Below, one piece after another: positions 52,333 through 61,640 of a stretch of DNA of 64,000 bases. The stretch is from Massilia rubra (GTDB taxonomy: Bacteria > Pseudomonadota > Gammaproteobacteria > Burkholderiales > Burkholderiaceae_D). A program made the position numbers and the translations under genes. Location: NCBI RefSeq assembly GCF_011682065.1, contig NZ_VUYU01000003.1, positions 62,001 to 126,000 of the forward strand, given 5' to 3'. A model generated the notes under the pieces. It was given only the letters and a program-made list of their open reading frames with translations. It was not told the origin of the DNA and searched no databases. Every line of letters starts with the position of its first letter. Position 1 is the stretch's first letter.

Positions 52333-53531
52333 GGCTGCTGCTCCGCCGCGCCGACGGTATCGACCTTGACGATCACCGACATGCCGGGCCGCAGGCGCTT
52401 GGCCAGCTCCTGGCTCGGATCGATGGCGATGCGCACCGGCAGGCGCTGGACCACCTTGGTGAAGTTGCCGCTGGCGTTATCGGCGCGCAGCACGGAAAAT
52501 TCCGAGCCTGTGGCCGGCGCGATCTGTTCGATATGCCCCGTCAATGCGGCGCCGTTGAAGGCGTCCACCGTGAACGTGGCGCGCTGGCCGATGCGCATTT
52601 TCCAGGTCTGGTTTTCCTTGAAGTTCGCCACGATCCACATGCTGTCGGGCACCAGGAACAGCAGCTGCGAGCCGGCCGTGACGTACTGGCCCAGGCGCAC
52701 CGACGCTTCGCTCACCTGGCCGTCGCGCGGGGCCTTGACCACCGTATTCGATAAATCGATCTTGGCCAGCGCCAGCTGCGCTTCGGCCGTCTTGACCTGG
52801 GCTTCGAGGCCGCCGCGCGAGACAGTGGTGGCCTTGACGGTTTCTTCGGCAATCGCGATATCGGCCTTGGCCTTGAGCACATTGGCGCCGGCCAACTGGG
52901 TCGTCATGCGCACGCGGTCGCGCTCATTGAGCGACACCGATCCCTTGGCCGCCAGTTCCTCGACCCGTCCCAGTTCGGCCGCGGCGCGATTGCGCTCGGC
53001 CTGCACCGCCACCAGGGTGGCGCGCGCGGCGCCGCCACGGGCGCGGTTCTGGGCCTGGGTCTGGGTGAAGTTATCCAGCGCGGCGATGGCGCCGTCGCGC
53101 TGGGCCTCGGCCTGCTCCACGCGCGCCTTGTAGATGCGGTCGTCGATGCGCAGCAGCGGCTGGCCGGCCTTGACGAACTGGAAGTCCTTGACCAGCACTT
53201 CGGCCACGTAGCCATTGACCTGCGGCGCGAGCACCGTAATCTGGCCGCGCACGTAGCCGTTGTCGGTCTGGACCAGGGTGCTGTTAAAAGGGCCGAGGCG
53301 CCACGCCCACATGATCAGCACAATGCCGACCAGCGCGACGAGCGCCATCAGCACCACGCTCCACAGCTTGGGCTTGATGTACTTGGGTGGAGGTTCGGGA
53401 GCGACCGGCACGGCGGCCGGCGGGATCGGCGCGGCGGTGTTGCTGGAGTCGCCCGGTACTGGCGGATTGGCCTCGTCGGCGGGAGTGTCAACAGCGCGTT
53501 CGCTGCGCGAAGGAGGAAGTGGATTGCTCAT
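52329..53531 (-). CDS. EmrA/HlyD-type membrane fusion protein
   Basis: 400 residues. Pro/Ala-rich cytoplasmic N-terminus, one membrane span about 57-77 (LWSVVLMALVALVGIVLIMW), lipoyl halves (GQITVLAPQVNGYVAEVLVK, ... LSNTVVKAPRDGQVSEASVR), a coiled-coil hairpin about 135-220 and a C-terminal beta-barrel (MSVIVKVDTV). Periplasmic adaptor linking the MFS pump to the NodT channel. Start 53531 has no clear ribosome-binding site; four bases separate it from the pump stop, so it may rely on coupling. Confidence 0.9.
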   Translation of the reverse strand: MSNPLPPSRSERAVDTPADEANPPVPGDSSNTAAPIPPAAVPVAPEPPPKYIKPKLWSVVLMALVALVGIVLIMWAWRLGPFNSTLVQTDNGYVRGQITVLAPQVNGYVAEVLVKDFQFVKAGQPLLRIDDRIYKARVEQAEAQRDGAIAALDNFTQTQAQNRARGGAARATLVAVQAERNRAAAELGRVEELAAKGSVSLNERDRVRMTTQLAGANVLKAKADIAIAEETVKATTVSRGGLEAQVKTAEAQLALAKIDLSNTVVKAPRDGQVSEASVRLGQYVTAGSQLLFLVPDSMWIVANFKENQTWKMRIGQRATFTVDAFNGAALTGHIEQIAPATGSEFSVLRADNASGNFTKVVQRLPVRIAIDPSQELAKRLRPGMSVIVKVDTVGAAEQQP

Positions 53532-53535
53532 ATTT

Positions 53536-55200
53536 TTATCTGGCGGGTGCCTGGTTGAGTAAGGCTGCGGCTTCGCGCTTTTGGCGGCGCGCGAGGCGCA
53601 CGGCGACAAACAGCGACCAGCCGAGGAAAAGGATGGCGATCACGCCGCTCAGGGCGAAGACATCGTTGAACGCGAGGACATTCGCCTCGCGCCGGCTGAT
53701 CTGGGCCAGCTGGCCCACGCCCTGGGCAGCGCGCAGGGCCGGATCGGTGTTGACGCCCTGGTAGACCTGCTGCTGCAGGCGCAGGCGCTGGGCGACGACG
53801 GGATCGGCCGGGTTGAGCTGGGCGTTGATCTCGGTCGAATGCACATGCTCGCGGTGCAGCTGGTAGGTACTGAGCGCGGCGGCGCCGGTAAAGCCGCCCA
53901 GGCTCTGCGTCATCGCCAGCATGACCACGAAAGTGACCACATGGTCGGCGCCGAATTTGAGCGCCTGCATGATGCCGATCATGATCATCGGCCCCATGAA
54001 CATGCCCGCGCCCAGCGCCACCAGGAACTGGCTCACAAAAAAGTCGTGCGGACGATCGAGGCTCGTGCGGCCGTAATCGAGCCAGGCGGCCACGCCGAAC
54101 AGCAGGATCGAGAACAGGATTTGCGGGATCACGGTCTTGGGGCTGAAGGTGATGGAACTAGCCACCATGCCGCAAATGGTGCCGGCCAAAATCACCGCGA
54201 ACAGCGGCTGCATCTGGTCCGGTCCCATGCCCAGGGTGCGCAGCAGGCCGACCGCGCCGTAGGTCTGCTCGGACGTCAAAAAGCGGATCAGGAACGCCCC
54301 GATCATGAAGCGGATGGTGGGACCCATCATCAGCCAGCGCGTCTGGATCAGCGGATTGGCGCGGTGGTGCTCGATGAACAGCGCCACCGTCAACAGCAGC
54401 ACGGCGGCGATCAGGAGGTAGGCCAGCCAGGGCGTATCGAACCACCAGCGCGTGAAGCCCTGCGCCAGCACCGCCACGATCATGGCCACGGCCGGCGCGA
54501 CCAGCGCAAAGGTGACAAAATCGAGCGGCTCGATCACCTTGATGTGGATCCCCGGCGGCAGCTTGAGCACCACCACCGCAGCCAGCGAACACAGGGCCAG
54601 GCCGGCTTCGAACAAATACAGGTTGTGCCACTGGCCCATGTCGAGCAAGGCCGGCGACATCAGCCAGGCCAGCGGCGTGGCGATCTGCGCGATGCCCACC
54701 CCGAGCACCAGCATCTTGCCGGTATATTTTTTGGGTGCGGCCTGCAGCATGTAGAGCATGGCGAGGGTGCTGGTGGTGGCGGCGGCCAGGCCGCTGACGG
54801 CGCGCACCAGGATGGCCATCTCGAAGCCGCCCACCAGCAGGTGCAGCAGGGTGACGAAGGCGTACAGCGACAGGCCGATCTCGGCGAACAGGCGCAGGCC
54901 GTACTGCTGGCGGAACTTGAACACCATCAGGTTCGAGGTCACGTTGACCATGATGTAGGCGGCCGGCAGCCAGGCCGCTTCGGCTGGCGTGAGGCCCAGG
55001 GTGCCCTGGATGGCCGGCAGGTTGGCCGACACCAGTGCATTTCCCAGGCCGCCGGTAATGCCGACCAGCAGCGCCACGCAAGCGTAGGCAAAGCGGATAT
55101 GGGGCGGATGCCAGGGCATCGACGCCGAACCCGGCATGGTGGGTTTTTCGTGCTCTTCCCAGGCGGGAGTCGGTTTCAGGTACTGGGGCGCTGCTGCCAT
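53536..55200 (-). CDS. EmrB/QacA-type MFS drug efflux pump (DHA2, 14 TM)
   Basis: 554 residues with about 14 hydrophobic spans. DHA2 motifs: NLPAIQGTLGLTPAEAAWLP, NVTSNLMVFKFRQQYGLRLF (motif A region), VSGLAAATTSTLAMLY; extracytoplasmic C-terminal loop with HREHVHSTEINAQLNPADPV. Proton-driven export of drugs or lipophilic acids with the adaptor and channel encoded downstream. Start ambiguous: ATG 55200 (GGAG at nine bases) is preferred over 55242. An AT-rich promoter-like stretch (55258-55285) lies upstream, followed by an inverted repeat pair. Confidence 0.9.
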   Translation of the reverse strand: MAAAPQYLKPTPAWEEHEKPTMPGSASMPWHPPHIRFAYACVALLVGITGGLGNALVSANLPAIQGTLGLTPAEAAWLPAAYIMVNVTSNLMVFKFRQQYGLRLFAEIGLSLYAFVTLLHLLVGGFEMAILVRAVSGLAAATTSTLAMLYMLQAAPKKYTGKMLVLGVGIAQIATPLAWLMSPALLDMGQWHNLYLFEAGLALCSLAAVVVLKLPPGIHIKVIEPLDFVTFALVAPAVAMIVAVLAQGFTRWWFDTPWLAYLLIAAVLLLTVALFIEHHRANPLIQTRWLMMGPTIRFMIGAFLIRFLTSEQTYGAVGLLRTLGMGPDQMQPLFAVILAGTICGMVASSITFSPKTVIPQILFSILLFGVAAWLDYGRTSLDRPHDFFVSQFLVALGAGMFMGPMIMIGIMQALKFGADHVVTFVVMLAMTQSLGGFTGAAALSTYQLHREHVHSTEINAQLNPADPVVAQRLRLQQQVYQGVNTDPALRAAQGVGQLAQISRREANVLAFNDVFALSGVIAILFLGWSLFVAVRLARRQKREAAALLNQAPAR

Positions 55201-55358
55201 GCTGGCGGACTCCGGGCGACGGGCCGGCGATGTCGAGCGCATCGGCTCTGGGATTGATAATGGGAAAATTATAAGATAAATTGCCTGCAACCGTAGCGCG
55301 CCGGCAGTCAAGCGTGCGGACCCGCTTGTTGTCAACCCAACTGGTGTCAACCCAATCG

Positions 55359-55451
55359 GTGTCAGGTCTGACATTCGGACACGAGCTGTGCTGTAAAAAT
55401 GGCATCGCTTGGCGAATAGCCGAGGTCGTGTCCGAATGTCAGACCTGACAC
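55359..55451. repeat. Inverted pair of 25-bp palindromic repeats
   Basis: 55359-55383 is the GTGTCAGGTCTGACATTCGG unit and 55427-55451 its reverse complement, 43 bp apart. Same family as the cluster at 19003-19424. It sits between the efflux operon promoter and the pckG terminator. Short GGTGTCAACCCAA iterations precede it (55330-55358). Confidence 0.9.
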
Positions 55452-55493
55452 CGGGGTGGCGGGGTGGCGCGCGGGGCCGTCAAACGTGCGGAC

Positions 55494-55527
55494 GAAAAAA
55501 AGCGCGTCCGAAGACGCGCTTTTTTCA
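55494..55527 (-). terminator. Terminator after pckG
   Basis: Stem AAAAAAAGCGCGTC/GACGCGCTTTTTT with a 5-base interior; 28 bp beyond the pckG stop on the minus strand. Confidence 0.92.
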
Positions 55528-55554
55528 TCCGGTCTTAGCCGGGGTCAACGCTAT

Positions 55555-57420
55555 TTACGCTGCCAGACGCTTTTCCAGCGCCGCTTTGGTCTCCACCAAT
55601 TCTTGCGGCAGGTGATAGGCCAGCTTCTCGAACAGCTCGTTGTGCAGCTTGAGCTCTTCGTTGAAGGCGCCCTTGTCGATCGAGGTGATGGTGTCGAACT
55701 GCTCCTGCGTGAAGTCGATGCCGTCCCAGTTCAGGTCGGTGAACTCGGGCGTGGTGCCGAACACGTTCTCGGTGCCGCCCGCTTTGCCTTCGATACGTTC
55801 CAGCATCCACTTGAGCACGCGCATATTGTCGCCGAAACCAGGCCAGACGAACTTGCCTTCCGCATCGGTACGGAACCAGTTCACGCAGTAGATCTTCGGC
55901 AGCGCGGCCGGGTTCATGGCTTCGATCTTCTTGCCCATGTTGAGCCAGTGCTGGAAGTAGTCGCTCATGTTGTAGCCGATGAACGGCAGCATCGCGAACG
56001 GATCGCGCCGCACGATGCCCATCTGGCCGGCGGCGGCGGCGGTGGTCTCGGAACCCATGGTCGCGGCCATGTACACGCCTTCGACCCAGTTGCGCGCTTC
56101 GGTCACCAGCGGCACCGTGGTCGAACGGCGGCCACCGAAGATGAAGGCCGAAATCGGCACGCCCGCAGGATCGTCCCAGGCTGCATCGATGACCGGATTC
56201 TGGGTCGCGGCCACCGTGAAGCGCGCGTTCGGGTGCGCGGCCTTGGCGCCGGAGGCCGGGGTCCAGTCCTTGCCCTGCCAGTCGATCAGGTGCGACGGCG
56301 CTTCCTTGGTCAGGCCTTCCCACCAGACGTCGCCATCGTCGGTCAGCGCGACGTTGGTGAAGATGGTGTTCTCGGTCATCGAGGCCATGCAGTTCGAGTT
56401 GGTGCGGGTGTTGGTGCCCGGCGCCACGCCGAAGTAGCCGGCTTCCGGATTGATCGCGTACAGGCGGCCATCGGCGCCCGGCTTGATCCAGGCGATGTCG
56501 TCGCCGATGGTGGTCACTTTCCAGCCGCCGAAGCTCGCTGGCGGAATCAGCATGGCGAAGTTGGTCTTGCCGCAGGCCGATGGGAAGGCTGCCGCGACAT
56601 AGTGCTTTTTGCCTTCTGGCGATTCGACGCCGAGGATCAACATGTGTTCGGCCAGCCAGCCGGTGCCGCCGGCCTGGGCTTCCTGGTGGCCCATGTTCGA
56701 GGCGATGCGCAGCGCGAAGCACTTCTTGCCCAGCAGCGCGTTGCCGCCGTAGCCGGAACCGTAGGACCAGATTTCGCGGGTTTCAGGATAGTGAACGATG
56801 TATTTGGTCGCATTGCATGGCCATGCCACGTCTTTCTGGCCGGCCGCCAGCGGTGCGCCGACGGTGTGTACGCACGGAACGAACTCGCCGTCCGCGCCCA
56901 GCACGTCATATACCGCCTTGCCCATGCGCGTCATGATGCGCATGTTGACCGCCACGTAAGGCGAGTCGGACAGTTCGACGCCAATGTGGGCGATCGGCGA
57001 ACCCAGCGGACCCATCGAGAACGGCACCACGTACAGGGTGCGGCCGGCCATGCAACCGTCGAACAGGCCGCTCAGGGTGGTGCGCATTTCCGCAGGGGCC
57101 ATCCAGTTGTTGGTCGGGCCGGCCTGCTCTTTGGTGGCCGAGCAGATGTAGGTGCGGTCTTCCACGCGCGCCACGTCGGTTGGATCCGAACACGCCAGAT
57201 AGGAATTCGGGCGCTTTTCAGGGTTCAGCTTTTTCATCGTGCCGGCGGCCACCATCTCGGCGCACAGGCGGTCGTACTCGTCTTGCGAGCCGTCGCACCA
57301 ATAGATGCGCGCCGGCTTGGTCAGGGCAGCAATTTCGCTGACCCAATTGATGAGCTTTTGATGTTTGATGTAAGCTGGGACGTTGAGTGTTGCAACGCCA
57401 CCCATAACGGGCTGATTCAT
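55555..57420 (-). CDS. pckG: Phosphoenolpyruvate carboxykinase (GTP)
   Basis: 621 residues, usual length. Converts oxaloacetate and GTP to PEP, the entry to gluconeogenesis. Visible: substrate-binding [13 protein letters not shown] and [14 protein letters not shown]-loop FPSACGKTN near 279-287 with the reactive Cys, metal region [16 protein letters not shown], guanine-binding FPFIGYN-like [25 protein letters not shown] before ATG 57420 fixes the start over 57462. Monocistronic, with its own terminator. Confidence 0.97.
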   Translation of the reverse strand: MNQPVMGGVATLNVPAYIKHQKLINWVSEIAALTKPARIYWCDGSQDEYDRLCAEMVAAGTMKKLNPEKRPNSYLACSDPTDVARVEDRTYICSATKEQAGPTNNWMAPAEMRTTLSGLFDGCMAGRTLYVVPFSMGPLGSPIAHIGVELSDSPYVAVNMRIMTRMGKAVYDVLGADGEFVPCVHTVGAPLAAGQKDVAWPCNATKYIVHYPETREIWSYGSGYGGNALLGKKCFALRIASNMGHQEAQAGGTGWLAEHMLILGVESPEGKKHYVAAAFPSACGKTNFAMLIPPASFGGWKVTTIGDDIAWIKPGADGRLYAINPEAGYFGVAPGTNTRTNSNCMASMTENTIFTNVALTDDGDVWWEGLTKEAPSHLIDWQGKDWTPASGAKAAHPNARFTVAATQNPVIDAAWDDPAGVPISAFIFGGRRSTTVPLVTEARNWVEGVYMAATMGSETTAAAAGQMGIVRRDPFAMLPFIGYNMSDYFQHWLNMGKKIEAMNPAALPKIYCVNWFRTDAEGKFVWPGFGDNMRVLKWMLERIEGKAGGTENVFGTTPEFTDLNWDGIDFTQEQFDTITSIDKGAFNEELKLHNELFEKLAYHLPQELVETKAALEKRLAA

Positions 57421-57787
57421 AGTACCTCCAATGCCAATAAGAATTCTTTCTTGTCCCGGCACGGCAGGATCGTCGTCAGCGTTTCAGCTTGCGCTCAAGA
57501 ATCCATTCCCTAAGAAAGGTTCGGCGATACGGCGGTCATGTCGACAACCTCGGATGACGGCGAGGCTGGTGGAACGGTAGTGCGGGGACTTGACAGGGCG
57601 GAAATCAGGGTCCGCAGCCGGGGCCAAATCCCGAAATGAGGGGCGATTGTACACCCGCTATTACCTGTTTTAAATGCTCAAACGTCAAAAATGTAGGAAT
57701 AATAGTTGAGCAATGTAGTAGGCTATTTCGAATATTCCGGATCGTGTTATTTACCTACGAAGATTTATTTAACTTCTGCCATCTCCC
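57421..57787. other. 367-bp divergent regulatory region
   Basis: No gene. The half next to the dehydrogenase gene (57650-57787) is strongly AT-rich and should contain both divergent promoters. I could not assign a reliable -35/-10 pair or a regulator site. Confidence 0.5.
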
Positions 57788-58780
57788 ATGAAAATAGCTA
57801 TTCTTGATGATTACCAGGACGCGGTGCGTCAACTCGACTGCTTCAAGCTGCTCGACGGCCACGATGTCAAAATATTTAACAGTTCAGCCCGCGGTGCGGG
57901 GCAATTGGGCATCCGCCTAGCGCCGTTCGAGGCGCTGGTGCTGATCCGGGAGCGCACGGCGTTTCCGGCAGGATTGCTGGAAAAACTGCCGAACCTCAAG
58001 CTCATTTCCCAGACCGGCAAGCTGGCCGGGCATGTGGATGTGGCCGCCGCAACGGCGCGCGGCGTGGCCATCGCCGAAGGGGTCGGCTCGCCGGTGGCGC
58101 CGGCCGAGCTGACCTGGGCGCTGATCATGGCGGCCAGCCGCAAGATCGTGCCTTACGCGAATAATCTGAAGGACGGACTGTGGCAGACGGCCTCGGTCAA
58201 CCCGCTGCTGAACGGCGTCGGGCGCACGCTCAAGGGACGCACCCTGGCGATCTGGAGCTACGGCAAGATCGGGCGCATGATCGCCGGCTACGGCAAGGCG
58301 TTCGGCATGCGGGTGCTGGTCTGGGGTGGCGAGGCCAGCCGCGCGGCGGCGGTGGCTGACGGGTTCGAGGCGGCGTCCACCCGCGAGGAGTTCTTCGAAC
58401 GCGCCGACGTGCTGAGCCTGCATTTGCGGCTGGCCGACGGCACCCGTGGCATCGTCACGGCCGGGGACCTGGCGCGCATGAAGCCCGATGCGCTGTTCGT
58501 CAACACCAGCCGCGCCGAGCTGGTCGCACCGGATGCGCTGGAAGCGGCGCTGCGGCTGGGGCGGCCGGGCAATGCGGCCATCGACGTGTTCACCAGCGAG
58601 CCGCTGGCGGCGGACGCGCCGCTGCTGCGCATTCCAACCGTGCTGGCAACACCGCACATCGGCTACGTGGAAAAAGATAGTTACGAGTTGTACTTCCGGA
58701 CCGCGTTCGAGAATGTGCTGAACTTCGCCAACGGCGCCCCGTCGAATATCTTGAACCCGGAAGCGTTGCAAGGGGTCTGA
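57788..58780 (+). CDS. D-2-hydroxyacid dehydrogenase family protein
   Basis: 330 residues. Catalytic triad R242 (FVNTSRAEL), E271 (DVFTSEPL) and H290 (ATPHIGYV); NAD-binding loop LAIWSYGKIGRMIAG at about 153-167, where the usual first Gly of GxGxxG is Ser157. Reduces 2-keto acids with NAD(P)H; the exact substrate is unknown (family includes phosphoglycerate- and glyoxylate-reducing types). Divergent from pckG. The stop codon TGA belongs to a palindromic repeat that begins at 58772, so the original C-terminus may have been altered. Confidence 0.9.
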   Translation: MKIAILDDYQDAVRQLDCFKLLDGHDVKIFNSSARGAGQLGIRLAPFEALVLIRERTAFPAGLLEKLPNLKLISQTGKLAGHVDVAAATARGVAIAEGVGSPVAPAELTWALIMAASRKIVPYANNLKDGLWQTASVNPLLNGVGRTLKGRTLAIWSYGKIGRMIAGYGKAFGMRVLVWGGEASRAAAVADGFEAASTREEFFERADVLSLHLRLADGTRGIVTAGDLARMKPDALFVNTSRAELVAPDALEAALRLGRPGNAAIDVFTSEPLAADAPLLRIPTVLATPHIGYVEKDSYELYFRTAFENVLNFANGAPSNILNPEALQGV

Positions 58781-58905
58781 CCCCGGTGTCACCGCGAGGG
58801 GTCAGACCCCGGTTTTTCCTTTAGGGGTCTGACCCCGGTGTTAGCCACTGCCCCGTTATCGGCAGGACCCCGGTGTCGCAGGTCTCGCCGCAGGAAGGGG
58901 TCTGA
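58772..58905. repeat. Cluster of GGGGTCTGACCCC palindromes
   Basis: Three complete 13-bp near-palindromes at 58772-58784, 58798-58810 and 58824-58836 (the middle one inverted), each followed or preceded by CGGTGT-like sequence, and degenerate copies up to 58905. The first copy supplies the stop codon of the dehydrogenase gene. The 26-bp spacing is exact for the first three. Confidence 0.9.
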
Positions 58906-58929
58906 GCCGGTGCCACCAACTCCCACTCG

Positions 58930-59694
58930 CTACGACGTCTCACGCAACTTGCGCTCGCCGGTGATATCGATCGGCGGCACCGGCATCACATGCGCGCGCG
59001 TCCACAAACCGGCCCAGCCGGGCGGCCACCCAAGTGCCGGCCCATCGTAGGCAGGCAGGCTGGCGCGCACCGGCACCACCGGCACCGGTGGCGCATCCTG
59101 CAAGCCGCCGGCGCCGGGGCGCTCCACGTTCAGGCTGTACATATAGCCCGGCAGCAAGAGTTTGCACGCCCCTTCGAACCACGCCGTGTGGTCTTCGTCG
59201 CGTCCGAGCGCCTGCGCCAGGCCTTGCGGGTCGAAGCGCGCCAGCGCGGTGACCAGTTCGTCGGTGGTGGCGCCAGGCGAATCGCCCCAGCCCATCACCG
59301 GGTTGACGTTGTAGTCGGCGCCCGACCCGTACCAGCCCTCGCGCCAGGGGCGTTGCATCCAGTCGCGCTGGGCGGTGAACAAATGCCAGCGCCAGTGCAG
59401 GCCCGAAGGCTTGGGCCAGGAGTAGAGATAGAGTTTTTCGTAGCCGGCCTGGTGCAGTGCGCGCACCATCGCCATCAGGCGCGCGTGCGGCATGCGGTCG
59501 GGCGGGGCGCGCCGGAACAGGATCGCTTCGCCATCGGCATGCTGCACGTCGTCGGTCGACAGATTCAGGTCGAGCGTGCGCGCTTCGCTGCCGAAGCGCG
59601 CGGAGATCCAGCCGGTCAGCAGGTTGACGTGCGTAATGACGCCATAGCCACGATGGCGATGGAAAATAACAGTTCCTGGGGCAAGGGCTTTCAT
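58930..59694 (-). CDS. Protein of unknown function
   Basis: 254 residues, soluble. I do not recognise it. Notable: GTVIFHRHRGYGVITHVNLL near the N-terminus (SH3-like beta), LYLYSWPKPSGLHWRWHLFT and GSGADYNVNPVMGWGDSPGA, both very aromatic, then LVTALARFDPQGLAQALG. The high Trp/Tyr content suggests a ligand-binding or enzyme fold. The start ATG 59694 has AAGAAG upstream; the longer frame beyond it overlaps the opposite asparaginase gene and is not credible. Confidence 0.65.
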   Translation of the reverse strand: MKALAPGTVIFHRHRGYGVITHVNLLTGWISARFGSEARTLDLNLSTDDVQHADGEAILFRRAPPDRMPHARLMAMVRALHQAGYEKLYLYSWPKPSGLHWRWHLFTAQRDWMQRPWREGWYGSGADYNVNPVMGWGDSPGATTDELVTALARFDPQGLAQALGRDEDHTAWFEGACKLLLPGYMYSLNVERPGAGGLQDAPPVPVVPVRASLPAYDGPALGWPPGWAGLWTRAHVMPVPPIDITGERKLRETS

Positions 59695-59841
59695 GGCTTC
59701 TTGAAGGACAAAAAAATGAGTGGACTCATGCGCAGACAACGATTCTAACGCACCGGCAAGTTGCGCGTTTTGCTTTGCGCGCACAAGGCCAACGCTACAC
59801 GTTATCATACGGCACCTTCTCTTTACGAATTCCAGATCACT

Positions 59842-60327
59842 ATGAGCTTGCGCATCATCGCCACCGGCGGCACCTTCGATAAACATTATGATGAACTGAC
59901 CGGTAAGCTCGGCTTTGCGGAAAGCCATCTGCCTGCGGTACTGGCGCGCACGCGCATGACGGTTCCCGTTGAACTGGAGCAGCTTCCCCTGCTCGACTCG
60001 CTCGACATGCAGGACGCCGACCGCGCGCGCGTGCTGGCCAGTTGCCAGGCGGCGCCGGAGAAGGCGATTGTGATCGTGCATGGCACCGATACGATGCCGG
60101 AAACGGCGGCCGTGCTCGGCGCCGCCGCGCTCGGCAAAAGCATTGTGTTGACTGGTGCAATGATTCCGTACGAAATTGCGAATTCGGATGCGCTGTTCAA
60201 TCTCGGCTGCGCAAGTGCCGCCGCGCAAATCTTGCCGCCGGGTGTGTACGTGGCGATGAACGGGCAGATTTTCACGTGGGATAACGTGACCAAGAATCGC
60301 GCGGCGGGGGTGTTTCAGCCGTTGTAA
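59842..60327 (+). CDS. Short asparaginase-domain protein
   Basis: 161 residues, only the N-terminal domain of type I/II asparaginase (normally 320-350). Nucleophile region IIATGGTFDKHYDELTGKLG and second-Thr motif VIVHGTDTMPETAAVLGAAA are intact, as is LTGAMIPYEIANSDALFNLG. Single-domain versions are widespread in proteobacteria; activity on asparagine is not proven. Divergent from the 254-residue unknown. A nested inverted repeat follows the stop. Confidence 0.88.
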   Translation: MSLRIIATGGTFDKHYDELTGKLGFAESHLPAVLARTRMTVPVELEQLPLLDSLDMQDADRARVLASCQAAPEKAIVIVHGTDTMPETAAVLGAAALGKSIVLTGAMIPYEIANSDALFNLGCASAAAQILPPGVYVAMNGQIFTWDNVTKNRAAGVFQPL

Positions 60328-60393
60328 CCTCGGTTGGGACAACGGCGTCCGAGCGTGCTCTCTGGGGCCGCTACGACTCAAGCAAATATTTGC

Positions 60394-60515
60394 GCTACAT
60401 AAAAAACCGTCTTTCCCGCGTAGGCGGGAATCCAAGGCACCGTCGCTTAGCGTAGATGCCTTGGATTCCCGCCAAGGGGGCCACCGAGGCCGGGAAAGAC
60501 GGTTTGGAGTGTAGC
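60394..60515. repeat. Nested inverted repeat (MITE/REP-like)
   Basis: Outer arms AAACCGTCTTTCCCG (60404-60418) and CGGGAAAGACGGTTT (60491-60505); inner arms GGCGGGAATCCAAGGCA (60423-60439) and its exact complement (60457-60473), with GCTACA/TGTAGC at the ends. Lies between the asparaginase and rdgC 3' ends; may also end transcription. Confidence 0.9.
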
Positions 60516-60596
60516 TAAAAACCGGACAGGGCGGCTGCTTCCGGAGGCGGAGACAGGAAACATAAAGCACCCTGTCCACGCGCTTTTATTCGGCCA

Positions 60597-61493
60597 TCAA
60601 GCCTTCGCTTCCCCACCCAGCGCTTCCACTACTTCGCTCATCATCTTGGCCAGTTCGCCGGTCATGAGCATCATGTCGTTGTCGAAGCGCTCTTCATCGT
60701 TACGCGTGCTGGTGTCGCTTTCCTTGATCACGTCGAGCGGCTTGATGCCCTTGATCGCCAGCGACTCGGTCAGCACGAACGAAATCTTGTTGTCCCACGT
60801 CATCGCCAAGCGCGTGCATTGCTTGCCTGCCGCGATGTGACGACGGATATCGTCCACTTCCAGCGCATGTTTCACGTAACGCACGGCCGCCTTGCTCTCG
60901 CCAGTGGCGCGCAGCTCGGTATCCTGGTCGATCGTGAAGCCCACCGGCGCTTCGTCGGTTTCCAGCCAGGCCGTCATGACGGCCACCGGCGAGCGTTGCA
61001 CGCGCAGGCTTTCGAGCGGCATGCGGTCGACCGCTTTCAGCAGCAGCTTGATGACTTCGTCGGCCTTGGCCGGGCTGGCGGCGTCGACCACCAGCCAGCC
61101 ATTGACCGGATCGATCCAGGTAAAGGTGTTGCTGCGGATGCTGAAAGCGCGCGGCAGCAATTCATCGGCCACGCGTTCCTTGAGTTCCTTCATGGCTTTC
61201 TTGCCTGGGGCGAAGCCCTGGGCTTCTTCCAGCTCGGCCGCCTTGGCCTTGGCCACCTGGTTGATCACCGACGATGGCAGCAGCTTCTTTTCGGTGCCCA
61301 GCAGGATCAGCATCTGCTTGTTGACGGTGTGAACCAGGATGCCGTTGTTGCGCGGCGAATCCCAGCCCTGGCGCAGCAATTCGTTACTGGTGGCCGGAAC
61401 AAAACTCATGGGCGCCAGCGCCGCTTCGAGTTGCTCGGGAGTGTATGCCCACGGTGCGGGAAGACGGTAAATCTGAAGATTCTTGAACCACAT
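60597..61493 (-). CDS. rdgC: Recombination-associated protein RdgC
   Basis: 298 residues, full length. Signature start [15 protein letters not shown], then [20 protein letters not shown] and [40 protein letters not shown], and [20 protein letters not shown]. RdgC forms a ring around DNA and limits RecA. Located beside dinB, both on the minus strand with 147 bp between them; that gap holds only a CCTGCC/GGCAGG stem. Confidence 0.95.
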   Translation of the reverse strand: MWFKNLQIYRLPAPWAYTPEQLEAALAPMSFVPATSNELLRQGWDSPRNNGILVHTVNKQMLILLGTEKKLLPSSVINQVAKAKAAELEEAQGFAPGKKAMKELKERVADELLPRAFSIRSNTFTWIDPVNGWLVVDAASPAKADEVIKLLLKAVDRMPLESLRVQRSPVAVMTAWLETDEAPVGFTIDQDTELRATGESKAAVRYVKHALEVDDIRRHIAAGKQCTRLAMTWDNKISFVLTESLAIKGIKPLDVIKESDTSTRNDEERFDNDMMLMTGELAKMMSEVVEALGGEAKA

Positions 61494-61640
61494 TATGCTT
61501 TACCTTGTTTGAGTCAGTATTTACAGCGGGGTGAAGCAGGAAGGCGCGCAAAACCGCTTTCACTTCCTGCGTAACGGCCTGCCCCGGAGGCAGGACTTGC
61601 GTCGTCCGCGACAAATCATCTGTGCGAAGGGAACGACATT

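Noticed and set aside
59695-60579. N-terminal extension of the 254-residue unknown protein
   Set aside because: The longer frame is antisense to the asparaginase-domain gene and lacks conserved sequence.
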